NCBI GenBank assembly: GCA_963695645.1
Contig: CAVOHC010000007.1
Span: 248,001 to 312,000 of the forward strand
Direction: 5' to 3'
From: DATBGO01 sp963695645
Lineage (GTDB): Bacteria > Actinomycetota > Actinomycetes > Streptosporangiales > Streptosporangiaceae
Length of the DNA stretch: 64,000 nt
Positions 45,205 through 53,267 of the stretch are shown here, piece by piece (positions within the stretch are counted from its first letter, which is position 1; every line of letters starts with the position of its first letter). The notes under the pieces were generated by a model. It made no database searches. It saw nothing but the letters and a program-made list of their open reading frames with translations, and was not told the DNA's origin. The translations under genes and the position numbers were made by a program.

Positions 45205-45630
45205 ATGGCGCCAACGCTGGAAGTAGCCGCGCATGTACTGGTTCAGGCCGAGCCGGACCGGGTCTGGCAGCTGGCCATGAACTGGCAGCGCCAGCGGGAC
45301 TGGATGCTGGGAACGCAGGTCAGCGGCGGCGAGGGCGTCGGCGCCGAGGTGGTGGCCAGGACGGGCATCGGCCCGATCGGGTTCGAGGACACCATGGTGA
45401 TCACTGAGTGGGATCCGCCGCGCAGCTGCATTGTCCGGCATACCGGCCGCCTGGTGCGCGGGCTTGGACTGTTCGAGGTGGCGCAGGCCGGCGACGTCAG
45501 CCAATTCTCCTGGACCGAGCGGCTCCAGCTGCCATTTCCGGTGCCGCGGTTGCTACGGCAGCTGGTGCTGCTGCCAGTGGCCCGCGTCGGGATGGCCGCC
45601 TCGCTGCGCCGCTTCGCGCGCCTGGTCTGA
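45205..45630 (+). CDS. SRPBCC-family (polyketide cyclase/START-like) protein
   Basis: A 141-residue protein with the START-like pattern of a small-molecule-binding pocket: VAAHVLVQAEPDRVWQLAMN at the N-terminus, central strands (VARTGIGPIGFEDTMVITEW, SCIVRHTGRLVRGLGLFEV) and a C-terminal amphipathic helix (LVLLPVARVGMAASLRRFAR). Such proteins bind lipids or act as cyclases/dehydratases. No biosynthetic genes are adjacent, so no substrate can be named. ATG 45205 has a weak GAGG upstream. It converges on the ClpN/HTH operon, 13 bp apart. Confidence 0.75.
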   Translation: MAPTLEVAAHVLVQAEPDRVWQLAMNWQRQRDWMLGTQVSGGEGVGAEVVARTGIGPIGFEDTMVITEWDPPRSCIVRHTGRLVRGLGLFEVAQAGDVSQFSWTERLQLPFPVPRLLRQLVLLPVARVGMAASLRRFARLV

Positions 45631-45643
45631 CCGGCCGGGCAGT

Positions 45644-46204
45644 TCAGGCGGCGGCGGTGAGCCTGGCCAGGACATCAGCGCGCAACGATGCGGCGTCGGC
45701 CCCGGCAGCGGCCAGCAGCCGCAGCGCGGTGTTCTCTTTCTGGTCGATGATCCCGATCAGCAGATGGCCGGTAGTGATCTCCCGCTGCCGCCTGCCGAGC
45801 GTGCTGCGCAGCGCCAGCTGCAGCGATTTCTTGGCCGCGGCTGTCAGATGCATGCCGCCGGGCGTCCGGCCGGTCCGCGGCGGCTGGGCCGCCCGTTCGA
45901 GCGCTCCGCGGCCGAACGCGGCCTCTGTCGCCCTGCGCACAGTGTCCAGATCGATGCCCAGCGACGCCAGGGCCTCAGCATCAAGCGGCCTGCGGTCACC
46001 GTCCGTCCCTGCCGCTACCCTGGCCCGCAGGTCGGTGAGATCCAGCCCGGCCGCGGTCAGCGCCTGACCGGCCGCCCCGTGCCGCTCGTTGAGCAGGGCA
46101 AGAAGCAGGTGCTCACAGCCGATGGCGTTCCCTCCTGCCTGCACCGCCTCGCTCCGCGCCAGCACCACTGCATGCCGCGCCGACACGCTGAATCGTTCGA
46201 ACAT
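45644..46204 (-). CDS. Clp N-terminal-repeat-domain protein
   Basis: A 186-residue protein made of two Clp_N repeats (FERFSVSARHAVVLARSEA...CEHLLLALLNERHGAAG; and LTAAAKKSLQLALRSTLGRR...GHLLIGIIDQKENTALRLL), the N-terminal substrate/adaptor-binding domain of ClpA/ClpC, without any AAA+ module. Such stand-alone proteins may bind substrates or adaptors or sense arginine-phosphorylated proteins. Ribosome site GAAGGAAGG before ATG 46204. It is the second gene of an operon with a small HTH protein 14 bp upstream. Confidence 0.85.
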   Translation of the reverse strand: MFERFSVSARHAVVLARSEAVQAGGNAIGCEHLLLALLNERHGAAGQALTAAGLDLTDLRARVAAGTDGDRRPLDAEALASLGIDLDTVRRATEAAFGRGALERAAQPPRTGRTPGGMHLTAAAKKSLQLALRSTLGRRQREITTGHLLIGIIDQKENTALRLLAAAGADAASLRADVLARLTAAA

Positions 46205-46218
46205 GTGACCTTCCTTCG

Positions 46219-46434
46219 TCAGATGGCGCGCCCTGCATGCTTCTTATGCACGGCCTGCTTGCTGACCCCGAGGAACAACGCGATCTCCTGCCAGGACCAG
46301 CCGTGCGCGCGCGCGTTATTGACCTGCAGCACTTCGAGACGCTCTGCCAGCTCGCGCAGGGCGCGCGCCGCGCGCAGTCCTTCCGCCGGATCGCTGCCGC
46401 TCGCTGCTTCGGCCAGCTGCGTACCTTCGTTCAT
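46219..46434 (-). CDS. Small helix-turn-helix protein
   Basis: A 71-residue protein. The C-terminal half (HGWSWQEIALFLGVSKQAVH followed by KKHAG) is a clear helix-turn-helix; the N-terminal half is a helical ALRELAERLEVLQVNNARA stretch that could dimerise. It precedes the ClpN-domain gene in one operon, a pairing common in actinobacteria. Its promoter carries a perfect inverted repeat between -35 and -10 (46447-46471), so it may repress its own operon. The transcript appears to begin at or next to the ATG. Confidence 0.8.
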   Translation of the reverse strand: MNEGTQLAEAASGSDPAEGLRAARALRELAERLEVLQVNNARAHGWSWQEIALFLGVSKQAVHKKHAGRAI

Positions 46435-46440
46435 AGTGGC

Positions 46441-46471
46441 AACATAGGTTGACGCACGACAGTTGTCAACC
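46441..46471 (-). promoter_or_regulatory. Sigma70-type promoter with embedded operator, leaderless
   Basis: On the minus strand TTGACA (46469-46464), a 17-bp spacer and TATGTT (46446-46441) form a good sigma70-type promoter. Six bp separate the -10 from the ATG at 46434, so transcription should begin at the start codon. A perfect inverted repeat GGTTGAC-N11-GTCAACC (46447-46471) fills the spacer and overlaps -35. A third GTTGAC half-site is at 46475. Confidence 0.65.
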
Positions 46472-46551
46472 CTTGTTGACGATCCCAGGTCGGCTGCGCT
46501 GCGCTCCGGTGCTGAGCACAGCCTGAATACTCGTCACGATCTGCAGATTGC

Positions 46552-47046
46552 CTAAGACGCCAGGTACAGCAGGGCCACCAGCAGGAAGAATCCGCCGATC
46601 ACGATTCCGGCGGTCGCCACGCCGTCGCCCCGTTCACCGCTCTCGCGGATCTGACTGCGCGCGATGACGCCGGTAATAATGGCTGCGATCCAGGTAATTC
46701 CCGGGATCAACGCGCACACCAAAGACGCCACGGCCAGCGTATTCACCGGCGGACGCGGCCGCTGCGCTGGCCGGTACGCCCGCGACCGTTCCGCTGGCAG
46801 GGCTGCCCGCGATGGCGGCAGAGCACCGAGCGGGCCGGCCGGCAGGTCGGCCGTCAGCGCGGCAAGCTCGGCATAGGTCCGCGACCGGTAGACCTGCTCG
46901 GTCCGCTCCTCGAACTCGTCCCTGCTGAGCCGTCCCTCAGCGAATGCGGCCTTCAGCACATCGGCCGCGCGCTCCCGGTCCGCATGGGAGGCACGCAAGT
47001 GGCCGTATCCACCGGCTGCCGGGTCGCGTTCAGGATGTAGCGTCAT
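46552..47046 (-). CDS. DUF1707/DUF4190 small membrane protein
   Basis: A 164-residue protein. The N-terminal ~55 residues are a DUF1707 module (LRASHADRERAADVLKAAFA...GRLSRDEFEERTEQVYRSRT), often found at the N-terminus of actinobacterial membrane or toxin-like proteins. The C-terminal part is a DUF4190-like pair of membrane segments (LAVASLVCALIPGITWIAAI; AGIVIGGFFLLVALLYLAS), joined by a Pro/Arg-rich linker. ATG 47046 with GGAGAGG upstream is preferred to 47061. It may regulate a membrane process; no partner is evident. The upstream GH63 gene is on the same strand, 62 bp away. Confidence 0.8.
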   Translation of the reverse strand: MTLHPERDPAAGGYGHLRASHADRERAADVLKAAFAEGRLSRDEFEERTEQVYRSRTYAELAALTADLPAGPLGALPPSRAALPAERSRAYRPAQRPRPPVNTLAVASLVCALIPGITWIAAIITGVIARSQIRESGERGDGVATAGIVIGGFFLLVALLYLAS

Positions 47047-47108
47047 CGGCCTCTCCAGCACAGGTTCCCCATCAGCGTACCCGTGGCATGAGGCGGTGGC
47101 CGAGCCCT

Positions 47109-49868
47109 TCAGGGTGCCTTCGCGAGCGCCCTGCCGGATAAGTTCCGGGCGGCGCCCGGGTCCGCTGGGCCGTCCGCGACGGCGGGGAGCGTTCCGTGCC
47201 GGCGGCGGATCACATCGGCGATCAGGCCGGTCCAGCCGGTCTGGTGCGAGGCGCCGAGCCCGGCCCCGGTATCACCGTGGAAATACTCGCTGAACACCAG
47301 ATTGTCCCGCCACGCCTGATCCCGCTGCGCCAGGCCGTCCGGCCCGAGGCACGGGCGCAGGCCGTCAGGGCCCCTGGTGAACAGGGAGATCAGCCGGTCC
47401 TGCAGGTCCGCCGCGACAAGGTCCAGGGTGAGCTGCTTGCCAGAGCCCGACGGGTACTCGATCGTCAGCTCGTCGCCGAAGAACCGGTGATAGCGCTCAA
47501 GAACACTGATGACCAGGTAGTTCAGCGGGAACCAGATCGGCCCTCGCCAGTTGGAGTTACCGCCGAACATGGCAGTGGTGGACTCGCCGGGCTCATAGTC
47601 GATGGTCGCCCGCATGCCCCGCACATCGATCTCGTACGGGTGCTCGCGGTGGTAGGCCGACAGCGCCCGCAGGCCGTGCGGGGACAGGAACCCGGACTCG
47701 TCGAAGAGCATGGCCAGCATCCGCGGCAACTTCGCGCGCCCGGCCAGGCTGAGCAGCAGCCGCTGCTCGCCCGGGGCACCGCGAAGCATGCCGGCCGCCG
47801 CCAGCTTGTCCGGATCGTCGAGGTCACGGTCGGCCAGGAAGCCGGCGAACCGCTTGCCGACGACGAGCGCCTGCTCCAGCGTGTCCTGGCCGACCACACC
47901 GACCGCCAGGACCGGGATCATCCCCACCATCGACCGCACCTTGACCGGAACTGCCTGATCGCCCGGCGTGATCAGCCGGTCGTAGTAAAGGCCGTCAGCG
48001 TCGTCCCACAGGCCCTGGTTGTCGATGGCGTCCCTGATGGCGGCGAAGTGCTCGAGGAACTTCAGCACCAGGTCGGTCGCGGGCCGCTGGCCGGACTGTC
48101 GCAGGACGACCGCGATGGAGGCCATCGCCATCGCATAAAAACCCATCCAGCCGGTGGCGTCGGACTGTTCAAGGATGCTGCCGGCCTGCAGATGCGAGCG
48201 GTCCAGCGGGCCGATGTTGTCCAGGCCGAGGAAGCCGCCCTCGAAGAGGTTGTTGCCCTCCTCGTCCTCCCTGTTCACCCACCAGGTGAAATTGACCAGC
48301 AGCTTGTCGAAGATCCGGCTGAGGAAGCCGACGTCCGTGCCCCCGTCGATGGCGAACACCTCAAGCGCGGCCCAGGCCTGGACGGGCGGGTTCACGTCGC
48401 CGAAGTCCCACTCGTAGGCGGGCAGCGCGCCGCCCGGGTGCTGGAACCACTCCCGGCAGAGCACGATCAGCTGGTATTTGGCGAACGCGGGGTCGACGTG
48501 GGCCAGCGCGACGCAATGGAAGGCCAGATCCCATGCCGCGAACCACGGGTACTCCCAGGTATCCGGCATTGACATGATGTCGAACGCGTCAAAACTCCGC
48601 CAGCCGGAGTTCCGCCCCCGCGACCGGGCCCGGTCGGGGGCGGGCTGGGCCGGATCGCCATCCAGCCAGCGGGAAACGTCGAGGTAGTAAAACTGCTTGC
48701 ACCACAGCATCCCGGCGAAGGCCTGCCGCATCACCAGCGCCTCGTCGGCGCTGGCCCGATTCGGCGTCAGCTCGGCGTAAAACTCATCCGCCTCCGCCCG
48801 CCGCTCGGCGATCACCCGGTCGAAATCAGCGCCGAGCGCCCGCGCAGCGGACACCCGTTTCCCCGCCGCGGCCGTCGGCCGCAGCCTGAGCCTTAGCTCC
48901 GCGGTCGCCCCCGGCGCGACGTGCAGCTGATACCAGAAGGCGCACTTGGTGCCGTGCCCGGACGGGTTCACCGTGGCCGCGCCGCCGACAACGTGATCGT
49001 TGATGCCGTCCTTGGGGTATGGCGAGGACGGTTTGCTGCCGAACAGGCGCTGGCTGTTGGTCTCGTTCTCGCAGCACAGCACCGTGGGCATGGTGCCGTC
49101 CGGCCCGGTGCCGCCCAGCAGTTCAAGATTACCGCAAAACGGATGATCGATGCTGACTGCCGCCGCAGCGCCCGCTGGGTTCGGGGCCACGGCAAGGACC
49201 GGCCTGGGCGAACTCTGGTCCCAGGACCAGGTATTGCGGAACCACGCGGTCGGTAGTACATGCAGGGCCTGCTCGTCTGGCCCCGCGTTGGTCACCTGGA
49301 TGGTGAGCAGCAGATCGTCCGGGCTTGCCTTGGCGTAGCTGGCCTCGACGATCCAGTAACGCCCCGCATCGAATATCCCGGTATCGAGCAGCTCGTATTC
49401 AGCCTGGAGCCTGCTCCGGGCAGCGTTCTGCGTGATCAGCTCTTCATAGGGGTAGGCGGCCTGCGGATAGTGGTAGCGCCACCTGTTCCAGGCATGACTG
49501 GGAAGCGCGTCAAGGTACCAGTAGTACTCCTTGACGTCCTCGCCGTGATTGCCCTGCGCGTTGGTCAGGCCGAAGGCGCGCTCCTTCAGGATCGGGTCGC
49601 GGCCGTTCCACAGCGTGACCGCCAGGCAGAGCCGCTGCTCGATGTCGCAGAACCCGGCCAGGCCGTCTTCGCCCCAGCGGTAGGCGCGGGACCTGGCGTG
49701 ATCATGCGGCAGATAGTCCCAGGCCGCGCCGTCGGCGCTGTAATCCTCGCGGACGGTTCCCCACTGGCGCTCGCTGACGTAAGGTCCCCAGCGGTACCAG
49801 TCGCCAGCCTGGCGAAGCCCGTTCTCCAGCGGCCCGAACCCGGCTACCCGGTCGCGTTCAGCGCCCAT
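47109..49868 (-). CDS. GH63-family (MGH/glucosidase-like) glycoside hydrolase
   Basis: A 919-residue cytoplasmic enzyme; no signal peptide. The N-terminal beta-sandwich (GDWYRWGPYVSERQWGTVRE, KEYYWYLDALPSHAWNRWRY) and the (alpha/alpha)6 barrel (GRNSGWRSFDAFDIMSMPDT, WEYPWFAAWDLAFHCVALAH, WDFGDVNPPVQAWAALEVFA, GGNSNWRGPIWFPLNYLVIS) match GH63-type glucosidases such as glucosylglycerate or mannosylglycerate hydrolases. ATG 49868 has GAGGA just upstream; GTG 49880 is an alternative. The likely substrate is a small alpha-glucoside or compatible solute, consistent with the trehalose genes in the window but not proven. Confidence 0.85.
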   Translation of the reverse strand: MGAERDRVAGFGPLENGLRQAGDWYRWGPYVSERQWGTVREDYSADGAAWDYLPHDHARSRAYRWGEDGLAGFCDIEQRLCLAVTLWNGRDPILKERAFGLTNAQGNHGEDVKEYYWYLDALPSHAWNRWRYHYPQAAYPYEELITQNAARSRLQAEYELLDTGIFDAGRYWIVEASYAKASPDDLLLTIQVTNAGPDEQALHVLPTAWFRNTWSWDQSSPRPVLAVAPNPAGAAAAVSIDHPFCGNLELLGGTGPDGTMPTVLCCENETNSQRLFGSKPSSPYPKDGINDHVVGGAATVNPSGHGTKCAFWYQLHVAPGATAELRLRLRPTAAAGKRVSAARALGADFDRVIAERRAEADEFYAELTPNRASADEALVMRQAFAGMLWCKQFYYLDVSRWLDGDPAQPAPDRARSRGRNSGWRSFDAFDIMSMPDTWEYPWFAAWDLAFHCVALAHVDPAFAKYQLIVLCREWFQHPGGALPAYEWDFGDVNPPVQAWAALEVFAIDGGTDVGFLSRIFDKLLVNFTWWVNREDEEGNNLFEGGFLGLDNIGPLDRSHLQAGSILEQSDATGWMGFYAMAMASIAVVLRQSGQRPATDLVLKFLEHFAAIRDAIDNQGLWDDADGLYYDRLITPGDQAVPVKVRSMVGMIPVLAVGVVGQDTLEQALVVGKRFAGFLADRDLDDPDKLAAAGMLRGAPGEQRLLLSLAGRAKLPRMLAMLFDESGFLSPHGLRALSAYHREHPYEIDVRGMRATIDYEPGESTTAMFGGNSNWRGPIWFPLNYLVISVLERYHRFFGDELTIEYPSGSGKQLTLDLVAADLQDRLISLFTRGPDGLRPCLGPDGLAQRDQAWRDNLVFSEYFHGDTGAGLGASHQTGWTGLIADVIRRRHGTLPAVADGPADPGAARNLSGRALAKAP

Positions 49869-50346
49869 CCGTATCCTCACGGCTAGCAGTTCCAGCGGGT
49901 GCGGGCGAGTGTCCCGTCCGACGGCCCGTTTGTGGATGTTACGGCACTAGCCGGCTGTCACCCAGGCCCTCACCTCCGGAGCTTCCGCAGCGTGCTGCAA
50001 GTCTTACGAACCGTATTCCCGTTACGTACGGTAAGTGATTAGGGTCATAACGGTAGTGAAATGGGATGCCAGCGGGACGGCTGGGACGTTTTACATAGTG
50101 ATCCCCATCCGGGGCGGCGCTCCCCCCGCCAGCGGTGCGCCCGCTCCGTGCCTGCACGGCCACCCGGGCCGCCGCTTACCCCGCGGCACCTGCCGGTACC
50201 CCCCGGTGCCCGGGCCGGCACCCGACCCGGCACCCCGCCGGATCCGCGCCGCCGCAGCGGGCAGCACCCCCGATAACCACATACGCCCTCCGGCCAGCGC
50301 CCCCCGCGCATGGCCGGGCGATGGGGAATACGCAGAAGGAAGCACC
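49869..50346. other. 478-bp divergent region between GH63 and the secreted protein gene
   Basis: Two parts. 49990-50100 is AT-richer and carries an inverted repeat ACCGTA-N11-TACGGT (50010-50032) and direct repeats ACGGTAAGTGA / ACGGTAGTGAA (50028 and 50050). 50100-50330 is very GC-rich with many short complementary runs (CCGGTACC, GGTGCCCGGG, CCCGGCACC), which suggests a structured leader. I do not recognise a known riboswitch in it. The open frame through this part is Pro/Arg-rich and unlikely to be translated. Confidence 0.45.
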
Positions 50347-51504
50347 GTGCCTGCACCCGCACGGCGCGCTGCCCTGCGCGCCAGCAACCCCCGGACCACA
50401 CGCACGATCATCGCGACCATCCTGGCCGCCGTCCATGCGGCCGTCACCACCGTCAGCCACGCTGTCATCCCCGGCGCAGCAGCCTTGCGGTCTCGCGCCG
50501 CGCGCCTGGCCAGGTCTGTCCCGATCCGCACCAAGGCTCCGATCCGAGCCAAGGCCGCCGTAGCTGCGGCGGCCTCGGTCGCGGTAGCCGTCGCGGCGGC
50601 CGCAGCGGCGGGCCCGGCCAGCCCGGCCAGCCCGGCCAGCCCGGCCAGCCCGGCCAGCCCGGCCAGCCTGGCCAAAGCCGCCTCCGGGCCCGCGGGCAGC
50701 CAGGTCCCGGCCGCCGCAACGGCCGGCCGGGCGGCCGCCGGCCAGCATCACGCGCCAGGTCGCGGCCACGCCGCTGCGGCCTCGGCCGGCCGTCACCAGG
50801 CTCCGCCCGCGCATCATGCGGCCCCGGCCGCGAGCCCGGTGTCGAGCCAGCCGGTCCTGGCTGCCGTCGCTACCGCCAGCGGCCAGGCCCGCCGCCATGC
50901 CCACGGCGTGCGCCCTGCCCACGCCGTGCGTCGTGCGCACAGCGTGAGTGATGCCCACGGCGCGCGTCATCGCGCCCGGCGGGCGCCTGTGCTGGACAAC
51001 TGGCACGCGATCACCGAAGCCGCTGCCGGGCACCCCCGCGGCGGCCCGCTGGCCCCGGCCCAGCGGCTGCTGCCAGGCTCGCTGGCCGGCGGCCAGGCCG
51101 CCCTGCCGCTGACCCCGGCGCGCGCCGCCAACGCGGCCGTCATCACCGCCCAGGCACTGCGCCTGCACATGGGCATCCGCTCGGCCGTCATCGCGGTCGC
51201 CACCGCCATGCAGGAATCCACCCTGGAGAACCTCGGCTACGGTGACCGTGACTCCCTCGGCCTGTTCCAGCAGCGGCCCTCCATGGGCTGGGGTACCCCG
51301 GCCCAGGTCACCGATCCCGTGTACGCCTCCGACGCGTTCCTCCGCGCGCTGCACGCCTACCAGGCCGCGCACCCCGGCTGGGCCACCCAGCCGCTGTGGG
51401 AGGCCGCCCAGGGCGTCCAGAACTCCGGTTTCCCCTACGCCTACGCCCAGTGGGAGGACCAGGCGGCGCAGATCGTCGCCGCCGTCACCCGCCACCTCCT
51501 CTGA
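50347..51504 (+). CDS. Secreted lysozyme-like protein with Ala/Pro-rich linker
   Basis: A 385-residue protein. After a basic N-terminus there is a hydrophobic stretch (AAVAAAASVAVAVAAAAAAG, about residues 72-91) that acts as signal or anchor, followed directly by a (Pro-Ala-Ser)6 repeat and a long low-complexity Ala/His-rich linker. The conserved C-terminal ~130 residues (ALRLHMGIRSAVIAVATAMQ, ESTLENLGYGDRDSLGLFQQ, RPSMGWGTPAQVTDPVYASD) resemble a lysozyme/lytic-transglycosylase-like fold common in secreted actinobacterial proteins; the Glu in MQEST is a candidate catalytic residue. GTG 50347 has GAAGGAAG upstream. A cell-wall role is likely. Confidence 0.72.
   Translation: MPAPARRAALRASNPRTTRTIIATILAAVHAAVTTVSHAVIPGAAALRSRAARLARSVPIRTKAPIRAKAAVAAAASVAVAVAAAAAAGPASPASPASPASPASPASLAKAASGPAGSQVPAAATAGRAAAGQHHAPGRGHAAAASAGRHQAPPAHHAAPAASPVSSQPVLAAVATASGQARRHAHGVRPAHAVRRAHSVSDAHGARHRARRAPVLDNWHAITEAAAGHPRGGPLAPAQRLLPGSLAGGQAALPLTPARAANAAVITAQALRLHMGIRSAVIAVATAMQESTLENLGYGDRDSLGLFQQRPSMGWGTPAQVTDPVYASDAFLRALHAYQAAHPGWATQPLWEAAQGVQNSGFPYAYAQWEDQAAQIVAAVTRHLL
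50613..50666 (+). repeat. 9-bp in-frame tandem repeat, six copies
   Basis: CCCGGCCAG is repeated six times within the secreted protein gene and encodes (Pro-Ala-Ser)6 just after the hydrophobic segment. Copy changes would alter linker length without shifting the frame. Confidence 0.9.
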
Positions 51505-51755
51505 ACCCCCTGCCCGCGCGCCCGGCCCCGCCGGTAGGCCCGGCCGGGCCGCGGTACCACCACGGGGCCAGGGCGGGCCCCCAGCACAGCCGCGCGGCCC
51601 GCCCGCCGCCCGGCGGGCGGGACGCGCGGCCACGGGACCGGCACGCGGCACAGACGCGGCCTGACGGCCCGGCGTGCAGGGGGCGGGCGTGGCTGCCCTT
51701 GCCCGGGCCCGCGCCCGCGCGTGCTGCGCGCCCGCATGCTGTACAACAGAGACCC

Positions 51756-52409
51756 ATGGAGAGCTTTCTGAGTCATGCCCTGACTCACGCGGGCTACGGA
51801 GCCCTCATCGTCCTCGGATTCCTCGAGGCCTGCTGCGTCCCGATCTCCTCAGAGATCACCTTTGGCTTCGCCGGCGTCCTTGCCTATCAGGGCCACCTCA
51901 ACCTGGTGCTCGTCATCGTCATCGGATCGCTCGCCGAACTCGCTGGTTCCTACCTTTCGTACGGGGTGGGCCGGATCGGCGGCAGGCCGCTGGTGGAGCG
52001 GATTGCCCGGTACGTCCTGATCACCCGCTCGGACATCCAGCGCGCCGAGCGCTTCTTCGCCGGCCGGGGCGCCTGGGCCGTCGCCGTCGGCCGGGCGCTG
52101 CCCTTCGTTCGCGCCTTCACCTCTCTGGTCGCCGGCCTCATCGAGGTGCCAGCCGTGCAGTTCGGCGCGTTCAGCCTGCTGGGCACGGTGGTCTACGTCA
52201 CGGTGCTGTCGCTGATCGGCTACGAGCTCGGCAGCGCGTGGGGCAGCCTGGCCCATTACTTCTCGATCGGCAGCTACGTGATCGTGGCTGTCCTGGTCAT
52301 CGCCATCGTAGGTTTCGTCGTGTACAGGCTCCGCGAATTCAGGAAGGAAGCAGCCGGCGACAAGGCCAGGCACGCGGCCGGATCGCGCAGCAAGCAGCCC
52401 CGGCCGTGA
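51756..52409 (+). CDS. DedA-family membrane protein
   Basis: A 217-residue DedA/VTT-domain protein, a family linked to phospholipid flipping and membrane-potential maintenance. Landmarks: ALIVLGFLEACCVPISSEIT (re-entrant segment with the Glu), FGFAGVLAYQG, GSLAELAGSYLSYGVGRIGG, and FFAGRGAWAVAVGRALPFVR with the Arg-containing GRxxPxxR motif, then two C-terminal membrane helices and a basic tail. ATG 51756 is the first start giving the conserved N-terminus. It stands alone after the lysozyme-like gene. Confidence 0.92.
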   Translation: MESFLSHALTHAGYGALIVLGFLEACCVPISSEITFGFAGVLAYQGHLNLVLVIVIGSLAELAGSYLSYGVGRIGGRPLVERIARYVLITRSDIQRAERFFAGRGAWAVAVGRALPFVRAFTSLVAGLIEVPAVQFGAFSLLGTVVYVTVLSLIGYELGSAWGSLAHYFSIGSYVIVAVLVIAIVGFVVYRLREFRKEAAGDKARHAAGSRSKQPRP

Positions 52410-52521
52410 GCCGGGCTGGCGCATGACATAAGGGGCATGTCGCATTAATAATACCGAATCGCTTTCGTGATGAATTCGCTTAGTCCTATTTACCTTCCTG
52501 GCACTGCCCCTTGACCTTAAC

Positions 52522-52550
52522 TTGACACAAGGCTGAATAGCTGTTTAACT
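52522..52550 (+). promoter_or_regulatory. Sigma70-type promoter candidate
   Basis: TTGACA (52522-52527), 17-bp spacer, TTAACT (52545-52550), inside an AT-rich patch (52430-52570) that stands out from the surrounding DNA. A second overlapping TTGACC is at 52511. A start near 52557 would give a leader of about 105 nt to the gene at 52662. Confidence 0.5.
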
Positions 52551-52625
52551 GCATCGAGTTGCTATGACGCGGAATTATCCGAGGCTGCTACGGATCCGGG
52601 CCCTGATAAGCGTCAGATCGCAGAT

Positions 52626-52661
52626 AAGGAGCAGGCAAGGAGCAGGCAAGGAGCAGGCAAG
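52626..52661 (+). promoter_or_regulatory. Triplicated ribosome-binding-site repeat
   Basis: AAGGAGCAGGC is repeated three times exactly (52626-52636, 52637-52647, 52648-52658), followed by AAG and the ATG at 52662. Each unit carries a full AAGGAG Shine-Dalgarno core. Only the third has normal spacing (8 nt) to the start codon. Confidence 0.8.
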
Positions 52662-53072
52662 ATGAGGGCAGGATTCGCAGCCCCGCGCTACCTGCGGGGC
52701 GGACTAATAGGAGCAGGCGGCGTTGGCGTGATACTCGCGCTCGCCGGAATCAATACCATGGCCCGTGGGCCACTGGTGCTGCTATTTCTGGTGGCAGCGC
52801 CCACGCTGGCCGTGGCCGGCCTGCTGCGCAGCCTCGACGGCGGCGCCAGGTACATCGTCGCCGTGACCGCAGCGATCGTCATCAACACGCTGGTGGCTGA
52901 GGCCATGCTGGCGGCCGGCGCCTGGTCGCCGCGCGCCGGGCTTGTCGTGATCGCCCTGGTCAGCGCCATCATCGGCGTGATCGGACAGCGGTCAGCACGC
53001 GGCCGTATCGGGTGGCCAGGATGGGCAGCCGCCCGGCACGCGCCCGGCGGCGGGGTAACGGGCCGCACCTAG
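52662..53072 (+). CDS. Small hypothetical membrane protein
   Basis: A 136-residue protein with four hydrophobic segments (LIGAGGVGVILALAGI, GPLVLLFLVAAPTLAVAGLL, YIVAVTAAIVINTLVAEAML, AGLVVIALVSAIIGVIGQ) and a basic C-terminal tail. I do not recognise the family. It is preceded by a clear promoter and a triplicated ribosome site, implying strong or tunable expression. It lies 195 bp before the polysaccharide operon on the same strand and could belong to it. Confidence 0.65.
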   Translation: MRAGFAAPRYLRGGLIGAGGVGVILALAGINTMARGPLVLLFLVAAPTLAVAGLLRSLDGGARYIVAVTAAIVINTLVAEAMLAAGAWSPRAGLVVIALVSAIIGVIGQRSARGRIGWPGWAAARHAPGGGVTGRT

Positions 53073-53267
53073 AAGCAAGCAGCCGCGGCGCGCCCAGGAT
53101 GCCCGGCTGAGCTGACTTAAGCAAAGTAATTCACCCACTGCTGCGCCGCATATCTCGGCACGACGGCAGCTCACCTCTTCTATCGCAAAAACAGGCGCTC
53201 CGGCCACCGGGCCGGGAGCCTACGCGCCCGATTACCTGATGTTGACACCATCTCGGGGGGGATTGTC

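Noticed and set aside
50150..50346. Possible c-di-AMP riboswitch before the lysozyme-like gene (CCGCTTACCCCGCGG resembles the 5' core)
   Set aside because: Later conserved blocks do not follow; only general GC-rich pairing is seen.
53150..53175. Resemblance to the 3' end of a ydaO (c-di-AMP) riboswitch (GGCAGCTCACCTC)
   Set aside because: The conserved GAACCGGGGA and GGGGUGAAU cores are absent from the ~80 bp upstream, so the match is likely chance. A covariance search would settle it.
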